From contig JABUFC010000032.1 of NCBI GenBank assembly GCA_013314715.1, forward strand, positions 1-40,732: a stretch of 40,732 bases of DNA, in the 5' to 3' direction. Under the pieces are notes generated by a model. It was not told the origin of the DNA, ran no database searches, and saw only the letters and a program-made list of their open reading frames with translations. Positions 26,794-35,355 of this stretch are shown in pieces; the stretch's first letter is position 1, and the number at the start of each line of letters is the position of its first letter. The DNA comes from Bacteroidales bacterium (GTDB lineage Bacteria; Bacteroidota; Bacteroidia; Bacteroidales; GWA2-32-17). The position numbers were made by a program, and so were the translations under genes.

Positions 26794-28614
26794 ATGAAAC
26801 AAATAATAACCTTATTCTTATTTCTTTTAACGAACTTTCTTGCAACTTCGCAAGAAGTTCGTATAACAGCTCAAGCTCCGACAACGGTAGCCACAGGCGC
26901 AACATTTCGATATACCGTCAATGTGAATGCCCGACCCTCAAATTTTAAAGGTCCCAATTTTGGAGAATTTAATGTAATTATGGGACCAAGTACCTCATCA
27001 AGTTCAAGTATTAGTATAGTTAACGGACAAGTGAGCCAAGACATTTCATATTCCTATTCTTATGTTCTTAGTGCCGATAAAGAAGGCAAATATACCATTT
27101 CACCCGCTGAAGCAATAGTGAACGGAAAAACTTATAAATCTAATGCTATAACAATTGAAGTGGTTAAAGGCAACACCAATGTTGCTAATCAAAACAATCG
27201 GTCAAATTATAACTATGATAACGACAACTATTCACAACCCGCAAACGTTAGCAACGAAGATGTTTTTATACGTGTTAATGTCAACAAAACAAACGTATAT
27301 CAAGGAGAACAATTAGTAGCATCGGTATATATATACACAAGACTAAATATTGTTGGCTTTGAAGATATAAAATTTCCTAACATGAATGGTTTTTGGAGCG
27401 AAGACCTCGAAAACCCCAATCAAATAAATTTAAAGCAAGAATATATCAATGGTCAATTATATGGAGTTGGCTTATTGAAAAGAGTTATACTAAGCCCAAC
27501 ACGTTCAGGAAAATTGACTATCGACCCTGTACAAGCAACCATTATGGTTCAACAAAAAGTACAAAGTCGTCGTAGAAGCATTTTTGATGATTTTTTTGGA
27601 ACCTATCAAAATGTATCTAAAAAATTGGTGAGCCCAACCATCACCATCTATGTTAAACCACTTCCCGAAAACAAACCTCAACCTTTTAGTGGAGGTGTTG
27701 GATCGTTTAATTTAGAATCGCACGTTGACAATACTTCTGTAAAAATGAACGAAGCATTTACCTATAGTCTAAAACTTTCAGGTACTGGCAATATAAAACT
27801 TATCGATATTCCTAAACCTAATTTTCCAAGCGATTTCGAAGTATACGACCCTAAAACAACAAATAATTATAGTATAAAAGATGGTCAATCGTCTGGCTCT
27901 AAAACAGTATCTTATATAATTATACCACGACATCATGGTAATTACACTATACCTGCATTCGATTTTCATTATTTCGACCTAAAAACCCGTAGTTATAAAA
28001 CCATACACATCAACGAAGTTACTATTTCTGTTTCAAAAGACTCATCGTACAACGCAACTGCTGTTGTAAGCGAATTTGCTAAGAAAGATGTTAGCGTATT
28101 AGGAAGCGATATACGTTACATTAAAAACAAAGTAGAACCACTAAAACCTATTCATCAATATATTTGGGCTTCAACACTATTTAAAATGGTGTACCCTTTT
28201 AGCTTTTTATTACTTATTGTACTATTGTTTTTACGCCGTGAACAGATAAAACAAAGAGCCAATATTATGGCTATGCGCAACAAAAAAGCCAATCGTGTTG
28301 CAACCAAACGACTCAAACAAGCTCAAAAATGTATTAAAACGAACAACCAAAATCAATTTTACGAAGAAATTACCAAGGCTTTATGGGGTTATCTTAGCGA
28401 TAAACTTATGATTCCTATAGCTGAATTTACACGCGAAAGTGCTATCGAAAAACTTAAAGAAAAAAATATCGAAAACGAAATCATTGATGAGCTTAATCAA
28501 ATATTAGATAACTGCGAATATGCACGTTATGCACCCTCGGCCATTAACCAAAGTATTACAGAAATCTATAATAAAGCAGCTAAAACAATCAAAACATTGG
28601 AATCGTTAATTTAA
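26794..28614 (+). CDS. batD: BatD, oxygen-tolerance family protein
   Basis: The 606-residue protein starts with a signal peptide (ending NFLATSQ). It has several periplasmic beta-sandwich regions of the BatD family (ATVATGATFRYTVNV-type first strand, NVYQGEQLVASVYIYTR, NTSVKMNEAFTYSLKLSGTGNI). A transmembrane helix lies at ~465-482 (PFSFLLLIVLLFL), and an Arg/Lys-rich cytosolic tail ends with an EITKALWGYLSDKL helix. It is the membrane partner of BatA/B in aerotolerance operons. The junction with the BatB-C gene is TAATATG, and batE follows after 11 nt. Confidence 0.88.
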   Translation: MKQIITLFLFLLTNFLATSQEVRITAQAPTTVATGATFRYTVNVNARPSNFKGPNFGEFNVIMGPSTSSSSSISIVNGQVSQDISYSYSYVLSADKEGKYTISPAEAIVNGKTYKSNAITIEVVKGNTNVANQNNRSNYNYDNDNYSQPANVSNEDVFIRVNVNKTNVYQGEQLVASVYIYTRLNIVGFEDIKFPNMNGFWSEDLENPNQINLKQEYINGQLYGVGLLKRVILSPTRSGKLTIDPVQATIMVQQKVQSRRRSIFDDFFGTYQNVSKKLVSPTITIYVKPLPENKPQPFSGGVGSFNLESHVDNTSVKMNEAFTYSLKLSGTGNIKLIDIPKPNFPSDFEVYDPKTTNNYSIKDGQSSGSKTVSYIIIPRHHGNYTIPAFDFHYFDLKTRSYKTIHINEVTISVSKDSSYNATAVVSEFAKKDVSVLGSDIRYIKNKVEPLKPIHQYIWASTLFKMVYPFSFLLLIVLLFLRREQIKQRANIMAMRNKKANRVATKRLKQAQKCIKTNNQNQFYEEITKALWGYLSDKLMIPIAEFTRESAIEKLKEKNIENEIIDELNQILDNCEYARYAPSAINQSITEIYNKAAKTIKTLESLI

Positions 28615-28625
28615 ATTTCTGGGCT

Positions 28626-29387
28626 ATGAAAAAAATTGGGTTATTCATCCTGTTATTCAACATTATATACATTAGTTTTGCTAACAATCATTCGTTTAAA
28701 CCAATGCTAGATAGTGCTTTTAAAGCATACCAAAAAGGAAATTATGAACAATGCATTCAATACTATCAAAAAATAGAGCAACAAGGTTACACCTCTGCTT
28801 ATATGTATTACAATATGGGAAATGCTTTTTTTCGCTCAAACCAAATAGCTAAAGCCATTTTATACTATGAACGTGCATTACGACTTCATCCATCTGACCT
28901 TGATATTCAACATAATCTCCAATTTGCCAACACTTTTGTAACCGATAAAATTACTGAACTACCAAAACCTTTTTATACAAACTGGTTCAACTCATTAATC
29001 AACCTTTTTTCAGCTAATTTATGGGCATGGATTTCGTTAATCTCCTTTTTGCTGCTATTAGCATTCATTTATGTTAATTTTCTTACTTCAATAGATTGGT
29101 TATTAAAAGCAGTTAAAATTTCTATTGTTTTATTAATTATCATTTTTAGTATATCAACGATATCGGCTTATGCCACATACCATAAACAAGTATCGCAAAA
29201 CGAAGCCATTGTAATGGCTGATGCCTTAGAAGTTAAAAGCTCTCCCGATGAAAAAGGAACCACTTTATTTGTTATTCACGAAGGAACCAAAATAACCATC
29301 ACCGATGAGTTCGAAAATTGGGTAGAAATTCGCTTAGCCGATGGTAATACAGGTTGGATTAAACAAAGCGATATTGAAATAATTTAA
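28626..29387 (+). CDS. batE: BatE: TPR - membrane - SH3 protein
   Basis: The 253-residue protein has a signal peptide (1-19), TPR units at ~25-100 (AYMYYNMGNAFFRSNQIAKAI), two membrane helices (~132-152 and ~162-182) and a bacterial SH3 domain at ~194-253 (ALEVKSSPDEKGTTLFVIHEG, NTGWIKQSDI). This is the standard BatE layout and the last gene of the operon. It converges on corA with only 4 nt between stop codons and no hairpin visible. Confidence 0.85.
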   Translation: MKKIGLFILLFNIIYISFANNHSFKPMLDSAFKAYQKGNYEQCIQYYQKIEQQGYTSAYMYYNMGNAFFRSNQIAKAILYYERALRLHPSDLDIQHNLQFANTFVTDKITELPKPFYTNWFNSLINLFSANLWAWISLISFLLLLAFIYVNFLTSIDWLLKAVKISIVLLIIIFSISTISAYATYHKQVSQNEAIVMADALEVKSSPDEKGTTLFVIHEGTKITITDEFENWVEIRLADGNTGWIKQSDIEII

Positions 29388-29391
29388 ATAT

Positions 29392-30336
29392 TTATAACCA
29401 CTTACGTTTTTTAAATAATGCAAGGGTAATACCCACTGAAATTAACATAAGTAAAATAGCAAAGGGATAGCCATACCTCCACTTTATTTCAGGCATATGA
29501 TGAAAATTCATGCCATACATACTTGCGATGAGTGTGGGTGGCATAAATATAACAGTAGCTACCGTAAAAATTTTAATAATTTTATTCTGTTCAACATTAA
29601 TAAGACCTAAAACCGTATTTTGTAAATAATCGAGTCGTTGAAAACTAAATGCAGTATAATCTAACAACGAACCAATATCTTTGAGCATAATACGCACTTT
29701 ATTATGCATCTCAACGGGAAACGAGTCACTTTTTAAAATAGAAGATAAAACACGCTGTTTATCGACAATATTTTCTCGAATCAACATAGTATCTTCTTGG
29801 TATTTCGATATCTGTACAAGCAATTCTTCAGAAAGCTTGTTTTGCATTAAGGTAGACGATATCGAAGCTATTTCTTTTACAATCGACTCAATTAAATCGG
29901 CATCAAGATCGATGCGTATTTCGAGAATAGTAAGAAATGTATGAAAAGCATCGGATATACGTGTGTTAAATTCCATTCGCTTATACATTTCGGCAAAGGT
30001 TCGAAGCTCAGCGTTACGGTACGAAACCAATATATTATTTTTAATGATAAACGAAACCGGTTCTCGACGAAACTCACTATCGTATGGAATTAAAAAGTGA
30101 GAGTTATTAACAATAAGTTCATTGGTTTCAAAATAACGCGACGACACCTCAATTTCTTCAATCTCTTGACGTGTTTGAAGTGTTATATTGCAAAGTTCCT
30201 CAGTTTTTATTCGTTCATCGTATGAAGGTTGAATAAGGTCAATCCAAATAATGTTTTCTTTAGGAATTTGCATCAAACCATCGGTGCTCTGGTGCAATAA
30301 GATTCGGTCGTTTTCTTTGTAAAAAATATTTACCAT
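29392..30336 (-). CDS. corA: CorA family magnesium/cobalt transporter
   Basis: This inner-membrane divalent-cation channel has a large cytosolic N-terminal domain, then two helices near the C-terminus. The signature YGMNF lies at the end of the first helix, with the periplasmic loop HHMPEIKW after it and a basic end KKRKWL. From MVNIFYKEND it is 314 residues, a normal length. A GTG seven codons upstream (30357) is possible. The gene begins ~33 nt after tRNA-Gly on the same strand with no promoter of its own visible, so it may be read through from the tRNA transcript. Confidence 0.92.
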   Translation of the reverse strand: MVNIFYKENDRILLHQSTDGLMQIPKENIIWIDLIQPSYDERIKTEELCNITLQTRQEIEEIEVSSRYFETNELIVNNSHFLIPYDSEFRREPVSFIIKNNILVSYRNAELRTFAEMYKRMEFNTRISDAFHTFLTILEIRIDLDADLIESIVKEIASISSTLMQNKLSEELLVQISKYQEDTMLIRENIVDKQRVLSSILKSDSFPVEMHNKVRIMLKDIGSLLDYTAFSFQRLDYLQNTVLGLINVEQNKIIKIFTVATVIFMPPTLIASMYGMNFHHMPEIKWRYGYPFAILLMLISVGITLALFKKRKWL

Positions 30337-30369
30337 TGGTAGTAATTTTAATTGCACCTTTGATTTGTG

Positions 30370-30442
30370 AGCGGGAAACGGGATTCGAACCCGCGACCCT
30401 TAGCTTGGGAAGCTAATGCTCTGCCAACTGAGCTATTCCCGC
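30370..30442 (-). tRNA. tRNA-Gly (anticodon CCC)
   Basis: The minus strand folds into a full cloverleaf. The acceptor GCGGGAA pairs with TTCCCGC, the anticodon stem TTAGC/GCTAA holds the loop TTCCCAA (anticodon CCC), and the T arm is GCGGG-TTCGAAT-CCCGT. The discriminator is T at 30370 and CCA is not encoded. It reads GGG codons. Confidence 0.95.
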
Positions 30443-30449
30443 TTTTAAG

Positions 30450-30522
30450 AGCCTCTCACGGGACTTGAACCCGCGACCTGCGGTTTACGAAACCGCTGCT
30501 CTACCGACTGAGCTAAAGAGGC
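30450..30522 (-). tRNA. tRNA-Thr (anticodon CGT)
   Basis: The cloverleaf on the minus strand has acceptor GCCTCTT with AGAGGC at the 3' end, anticodon stem GCGGT/ACCGC with loop TTCGTAA (anticodon CGT), and T arm GCGGG-TTCAAGT-CCCGT. CCA is not encoded. It lies 7 nt upstream of tRNA-Gly, so the pair is one transcript. Confidence 0.95.
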
Positions 30523-30533
30523 ATTTCGGACTG

Positions 30534-30541
30534 CAAATTTA
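30534..30541 (-). promoter_or_regulatory. Candidate -7 box for the tRNA-Thr/tRNA-Gly transcript
   Basis: The minus strand reads TAAATTTG (TAnnTTTG) 11 nt before the 5' end of tRNA-Thr. The -33 element is not clear. Confidence 0.45.
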
Positions 30542-30593
30542 AGAAATTATTTTGTACGTCATTTATCTTTTTTGTAAAATTTATAATCATAGC

Positions 30594-31223
30594 TTAATGT
30601 AATTTTTGGCCAATTAAATGCAAAAATTCTGAACGTGTAGGTTCTTTTAAAAAAACACCAGAAAAATCGCTCGTAGTAGTTACACTGTTTTGCTTTTGAA
30701 TACCACGCATCATCATACATAAGTGCTGTGCTTCAATAACAACCCCCACACCCAACGGATTTAAAGTTTGTTGAATACATTCCTTAATTTGAGTAGTGAG
30801 TCTTTCTTGAACTTGCAAACGACGAGCAAAGGCATCGACTACTCGAGCTATTTTACTTAACCCGGTTATATAGCCATTTGGAATATAAGCTACATGAGCC
30901 TTACCAAAAAATGGTATCATATGATGTTCGCACATAGAATATATTTCTATGTTTTTAACAATGACCATTTGACGATAATCTTCTTTAAACTTAGCCGAAT
31001 TTAAAATTTCTTCCGGTTTTAAATGATAACCATGCGTTAAAAACTGAATAGCTTTTGCCACTCGCTCAGGAGTTTTTTCTAAACCCTCGCGGTTTGGATT
31101 TTCGCCCACTAAACCTAATATCCAACGATAATGCTCAGACAAAGCATAAGTTACCGATTCATTATACAATTCAATTTTAGCAAAACCTTCTTGTTCTGTT
31201 GGATCAAAATCATCTATTTTCAT
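30594..31223 (-). CDS. folE: GTP cyclohydrolase I
   Basis: FolE converts GTP to dihydroneopterin triphosphate, the first step of folate/pterin synthesis. The 209-residue protein contains the zinc and catalytic set [18 protein letters not shown] (Cys98, His100, His101) and [12 protein letters not shown] (Cys169), with the same spacing as E. coli Cys110/His112/His113/Cys181. It also has the [10 protein letters not shown] block and [15 protein letters not shown]. The start is [11 protein letters not shown]. The gene is on the same strand as the tRNA pair and corA, 71 nt upstream of tRNA-Thr. Confidence 0.96.
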   Translation of the reverse strand: MKIDDFDPTEQEGFAKIELYNESVTYALSEHYRWILGLVGENPNREGLEKTPERVAKAIQFLTHGYHLKPEEILNSAKFKEDYRQMVIVKNIEIYSMCEHHMIPFFGKAHVAYIPNGYITGLSKIARVVDAFARRLQVQERLTTQIKECIQQTLNPLGVGVVIEAQHLCMMMRGIQKQNSVTTTSDFSGVFLKEPTRSEFLHLIGQKLH

Positions 31224-31524
31224 GTGTAAATATTTTTTATTTTAAAATTATCTCGTCTATATGACGGTTGGCTATTTCATATTTTTTTTAAGAAACAAAG
31301 TAAAGCAATTATTTATAAAATTAAAAGAAGATTTTTAAGTAATGACTAAATCTAAAAATAACGATATATAAAACAAAATTTCTTTAAAAAAGTATTATTC
31401 CAATTTTTTAATTTTCAAATGATCAAATATAAAATGGCACCTCCATCCTACTTAGTTATTAACATAAACAAAATTTTGTTGAAAAACTAAGCATTTTTTT
31501 AGCTATAAAATGCCAAATTCAACT
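31224..31524. other. AT-rich divergent region between folE and parA
   Basis: No gene is supported. The region must contain the folE promoter; a TACTTTG-like box on the minus strand near 31304-31310 is the best but imperfect candidate. Long A/T runs dominate. No parS-like sequence (GTTTCACGTGAAAC type) was seen. Confidence 0.4.
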
Positions 31525-31532
31525 TATTTTTG
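31525..31532 (+). promoter_or_regulatory. Candidate -7 box for the parA operon
   Basis: TATTTTTG matches TAnnTTTG and lies 28 nt before the parA ATG. The upstream element is only T-rich (TTTA near 31498), so confidence is moderate. Confidence 0.45.
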
Positions 31533-31560
31533 CAAGTTTAAAACTAATCACTAGCAAACA

Positions 31561-32367
31561 ATGTCAAAAGTAATAGCATTAGCAAATCAGAAAGGCGGAG
31601 TAGGAAAAACAACCACAGCCATAAACTTAGCTGCAAGTTTAGCTATTTTAGAATACAAAGTGTTAATAGTAGATGCCGACCCGCAAGCCAATGCCACATC
31701 GGGTTTAGGATTCGATTTAAAAAATATTAAAACAAGCATCTATGAATGCCTAATTGAAGAAGTTCATCCCAAAAATATTGTACTCGAAACCGAAATACCG
31801 GGCTTGCATCTTATTCCATCACACATCGACTTAGTAGGTGCCGAAATAGAAATGCTCAACCAACCCAATCGCGAGAAAATGATGAAAGCTACCATCGATA
31901 AAATTAAAGACGACTACGATATTGTTCTTATCGATTGTAGCCCATCGCTAGGTTTAATTACTGTAAATGCTCTTACTGCTGCTAACTCGGTTATTATTCC
32001 TGTACAATGCGAATATTTTGCTTTAGAAGGTATTGGCAAACTGTTGAACACCATTAAAATAATCCAAAGTCGCCTTAATCCTTCATTACAAATCGAAGGC
32101 TTTTTACTCACGATGTATGATTCACGTCTAAATTTATCGAACCAGGTTGTACAAGAAGTAAAAAAACATTTTCAAAACATGGTATTTACCAGCATAATAC
32201 CTCGAAATGTAAAACTTGGCGAAGCTCCCAGCTTTGGTAAACCTGTTATTCTATACGATGCCAATAGTAGCGGAGCCGTTAGCTATTTAAACTTAGCTCG
32301 CGAAGTATTACAAAAAAATAATTTAACCCGAGTAGCCAACGAAGATAAAATAATTGATAACGTATGA
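31561..32367 (+). CDS. parA: Chromosome-partitioning ATPase ParA (Soj)
   Basis: The 268-residue protein has the deviant Walker A KGGVGKTT (11-18) with the signature lysine, LIVDADPQANATSG (switch I), and VLIDCSPSLG (Walker B). The C-terminal IIPRNVKLGEAPSFGKP block is typical of chromosomal Soj/ParA. It binds DNA non-specifically with ATP and works with ParB in chromosome segregation. The stop overlaps the parB start by 4 nt (ATGA), showing translational coupling. Confidence 0.95.
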   Translation: MSKVIALANQKGGVGKTTTAINLAASLAILEYKVLIVDADPQANATSGLGFDLKNIKTSIYECLIEEVHPKNIVLETEIPGLHLIPSHIDLVGAEIEMLNQPNREKMMKATIDKIKDDYDIVLIDCSPSLGLITVNALTAANSVIIPVQCEYFALEGIGKLLNTIKIIQSRLNPSLQIEGFLLTMYDSRLNLSNQVVQEVKKHFQNMVFTSIIPRNVKLGEAPSFGKPVILYDANSSGAVSYLNLAREVLQKNNLTRVANEDKIIDNV

Positions 32368-33227
32368 ATGCCAAAAAAAATGCTTTAGGTCGTGGCTTAG
32401 GAGCTCTTATCTCCGATGCCGAAACTAAACCTGCAGCCGTATCAGAAATACCTATTGAGTACATAGAACCCAATCCTTTTCAGCCAAGAACTGAATTCAA
32501 CGAAGATGCATTACAAGAACTTTGCGAATCGATAAAACAACTTGGTGTAATACAGCCCATTACTGTTCGCAAAATAAACGAAAACAAGTATCAGCTTATA
32601 TCGGGCGAACGCCGATACAGAGCTTCTAAAATGGCAGGCTTAGACACCATTCCTGCTTATGTTCGCGAAGCCAACGACCAAGAAATGCTCGAAATGGCCT
32701 TGGTTGAAAATATACACCGCCAAGATCTCGACCCTATCGAAATAGCCATTAGCTATCAACGACTCATTGACGAATGCCAGCTCACACAAGAGCAACTAAG
32801 CGAACGCGTTGGCAAAAATCGCTCTACAGTAGCAAATTTTTTGCGATTGCTCAAACTTTCTCCCGAAATTCAGGCCGGTCTCCGACAAGGAAAAATATCG
32901 GTTGGGCACGCCCGTGCACTTATTAACATCGACGACGAAGAAACACAAAAAATGATCTATCATCAAATTTTACGCTACGACTTTTCCGTTCGTAAAGTTG
33001 AAGATATTGTTCGCGAACTTAATTTGTCTGAAAAATCATCAACCAAAACAATTATACATTACAAACGCACTAAAGAATTGAAAAATATTCGCGAAAATAT
33101 AGCTCAAAACCTATCATGTAAAGTCGATTTAAAAAAGACATCCGAAGGCAGTGGAAAAATTATTTTACATTTCGAAAACGAAGTAGAATTTGAGCATTTA
33201 ATTAATGTTTTATCTCAAAAAAAATAA
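32364..33227 (+). CDS. parB: Chromosome-partitioning protein ParB (Spo0J), CTP-dependent clamp
   Basis: The 287-residue protein has an N-terminal ParA-contact motif (LGRGLGALI), PNPFQPRTEF, the CTP-binding motif GERRYRAS (81-88), the ENIHRQDLDPIE box, and a DNA-binding helix-turn-helix (LTQEQLSERVGKNRSTVANFL) for parS. The C-terminal part (KIILHFENEVEFEHLI) is the dimerisation region. It starts inside the parA stop. No parS site was recognised in this window. Confidence 0.95.
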   Translation: MNAKKNALGRGLGALISDAETKPAAVSEIPIEYIEPNPFQPRTEFNEDALQELCESIKQLGVIQPITVRKINENKYQLISGERRYRASKMAGLDTIPAYVREANDQEMLEMALVENIHRQDLDPIEIAISYQRLIDECQLTQEQLSERVGKNRSTVANFLRLLKLSPEIQAGLRQGKISVGHARALINIDDEETQKMIYHQILRYDFSVRKVEDIVRELNLSEKSSTKTIIHYKRTKELKNIRENIAQNLSCKVDLKKTSEGSGKIILHFENEVEFEHLINVLSQKK

Positions 33228-33233
33228 AACTCA

Positions 33234-33785
33234 ATGCACAAAAGTCTTTGCTTGCTCATACTAACTTATGCCATATTAGCACAAGGCTTTTCGCAAAAAT
33301 TATCGAACGACACTTTAAAAAGACAACATTCGCCTAAACTTGCTGCTACTTTATCGACCGTTTTACCCGGACTCGGACAAGCATATAATAAAAAATACTG
33401 GAAAATACCCATTGTTTATGCTGGTATAGGTTCGCTTGCCTATCTTACAATAAGAAATAACAATTACTATCAAGATTTTAAAAAAGCTTATAAAACTCTT
33501 TATGAAACAAACCCTTCGGGATTTTATAATATGTACAACACCACCTATACTTTATCAGGACTTGAGGCAGGAAAAAATTACTATCGACGCTACCGCGATA
33601 TGTATGCTATTTTCACAGTCGGAGTTTATGTACTCAATATTGTTGACGCCGCTGTTGACGGTTATTTATTCGATTTCGATGTCAGCGACGATTTGTCGTT
33701 AAAAATACAACCCGATATTTTACCCATAGCCCAAACAAATACCATAGGAACTGGATTTAAAATTTGTTTAAACATTGAAAAATAA
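33234..33785 (+). CDS. DUF5683 family membrane protein
   Basis: The 183-residue protein has a signal peptide (ending GFSQ), then the DUF5683 hallmark HSPKLAATLSTVLPGLGQAYNKKYWKIP. Two hydrophobic stretches follow, around YAGIGSLAYLTI and YAIFTVGVYVLNIVDAAVDGYLF. The family is of unknown function and is typically encoded between parB and cell-wall or signal-peptidase genes in Bacteroidota, as here (6 nt after parB). It is likely an envelope protein. Confidence 0.85.
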   Translation: MHKSLCLLILTYAILAQGFSQKLSNDTLKRQHSPKLAATLSTVLPGLGQAYNKKYWKIPIVYAGIGSLAYLTIRNNNYYQDFKKAYKTLYETNPSGFYNMYNTTYTLSGLEAGKNYYRRYRDMYAIFTVGVYVLNIVDAAVDGYLFDFDVSDDLSLKIQPDILPIAQTNTIGTGFKICLNIEK

Positions 33786-33812
33786 CTAATATTACAGCTT
33801 AAAAATTGAATT

Positions 33813-35345
33813 ATGGGGCGACGTTTAATTGTTATACTATTTGTAATTCTGAACTTAAGTATTTTTGCTCAAAACGATACCATTATTAGCGATGCCGACG
33901 CTGATTTTAAAGAATTTGAAGCATTTACCGACAGCCTTTTACAATTATGGTACAAACAAAATGCTCCTTTTAATAAAGACCTAGAACAAGATTTTTTTAA
34001 AAATGATACGGCACAAGCACCTTATTTTTCTGACGAGGTATTATTAACGCAACTCAACCGAATGAACACATATATAGAAATGACTTATAATAACATTACC
34101 AAACAATATATAGACTTTTACGCACGTAAACGACGCAACCTTGTATCGTATATGCTTGGTAATAGCGAATATTATTTTCCATTTTTTGAAGAAGCTCTTG
34201 ATAGGTATGGACTCCCTCTTGAATTAAAATATTTACCTGTTATAGAATCGGCTCTTAATCCTAGAGCTTATAGCCGCGCTAGAGCTGTGGGCTTATGGCA
34301 ATTTATTTTACCCACAGCCAAATTATATAAACTTAATGCTACATCGTTTATTGACGAACGTATGGATGTGATTAAAGCTTCTGATGCCGCAGCACGTTAT
34401 TTACGCGACTTATACAATGTTTTCCAAGACTGGCATTTGGCGATTGCAGCTTACAATTGTGGACCAGGAAATATAAATCGAGCTATTAAACGCTCAGGTA
34501 AAACCACATATTGGGGCATGTACAACTATCTACCCCGCGAAACTCGTGGCTATGTTCCTGCTTTTATTGCTGCCGCTTACACTTTTCATTATTATAAAGA
34601 ATTAAATATCACACCACGAAAAACATATTTACCCAATAAAGTTGATACTATTTATGTGCACAAAATGCTGCATTTACGACAAGTATCAGAAAAATTAAAT
34701 ATCCCTTTTGAATTATTACAACTACTTAATCCACAATATAAAAAAGATATTATACCCGCATTACCCGAACAACCTCTACCCCTTTATTTGCCTATTGAAT
34801 ACATCAACAATTTTATTGCCCTTGGCGATTCTATTTACAAATATAAAGATACTTTGCTCTTTAAATCGATTCGACCCAGTTTATATGCATCAAACTCATC
34901 GTCAGCTTACGAAGAAGTGGCCATCTATCATAAAGTAAAAAAAGGCGAAACCATTGCAACTATTGCAAAAAAATATCACGTTTCAGTTAGTGAATTACGA
35001 TCATGGAATAATATCCGAAGCAAAAAACCATTAAAAACAGGTCGTAACTTAGTTATTTTTGTAACACGTAAAAAGAAAGAAAATCCAACTAATTTAAATA
35101 ATTCTTTATCTAACGATACTTTAAATTCTTCAACATCTATTAACCCAACCGATACTACAAAACCATTACTCCCAACACCCCAACCATCGCAAAAACCTAA
35201 TACTCACATTGTAAAACGAGGCGATACCTTATATTCTATTGCTAAAATGTATGATATTACACTTGATGAATTATGCAAAGCAAATAACCTCAAAAACACC
35301 TCACCTATAAAAGTAGGACAAAAACTATCATTACCTGCTAAATAA
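33813..35345 (+). CDS. LysM lytic transglycosylase (MltD-like)
   Basis: The 510-residue protein has a signal peptide (ending SIFAQ) and a family 1 lytic transglycosylase domain with catalytic Glu145 in LPVIESALNPRAYS, plus GLWQFILPTA and IAAYNCGPGNINRA. Two LysM peptidoglycan-binding repeats follow at ~370-416 (VKKGETIATIAKKYHVS) and ~464-510 (VKRGDTLYSIAKMYDIT), joined by a Ser/Thr/Pro-rich linker. It cleaves glycan strands to form 1,6-anhydro-muropeptides in the periplasm. It lies 27 nt after the DUF5683 gene in the par run. Confidence 0.93.
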   Translation: MGRRLIVILFVILNLSIFAQNDTIISDADADFKEFEAFTDSLLQLWYKQNAPFNKDLEQDFFKNDTAQAPYFSDEVLLTQLNRMNTYIEMTYNNITKQYIDFYARKRRNLVSYMLGNSEYYFPFFEEALDRYGLPLELKYLPVIESALNPRAYSRARAVGLWQFILPTAKLYKLNATSFIDERMDVIKASDAAARYLRDLYNVFQDWHLAIAAYNCGPGNINRAIKRSGKTTYWGMYNYLPRETRGYVPAFIAAAYTFHYYKELNITPRKTYLPNKVDTIYVHKMLHLRQVSEKLNIPFELLQLLNPQYKKDIIPALPEQPLPLYLPIEYINNFIALGDSIYKYKDTLLFKSIRPSLYASNSSSAYEEVAIYHKVKKGETIATIAKKYHVSVSELRSWNNIRSKKPLKTGRNLVIFVTRKKKENPTNLNNSLSNDTLNSSTSINPTDTTKPLLPTPQPSQKPNTHIVKRGDTLYSIAKMYDITLDELCKANNLKNTSPIKVGQKLSLPAK

Positions 35346-35355
35346 AAAATGCCAT

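Noticed and set aside
31254-31266. CGTC-TATAT-GACG palindrome upstream of folE as an operator
   Set aside because: Only 4-bp arms; too short to support without conservation data.
31224-33233. parS site near parAB
   Set aside because: No sequence close to the GTTTCACGTGAAAC consensus was found by eye around the operon.
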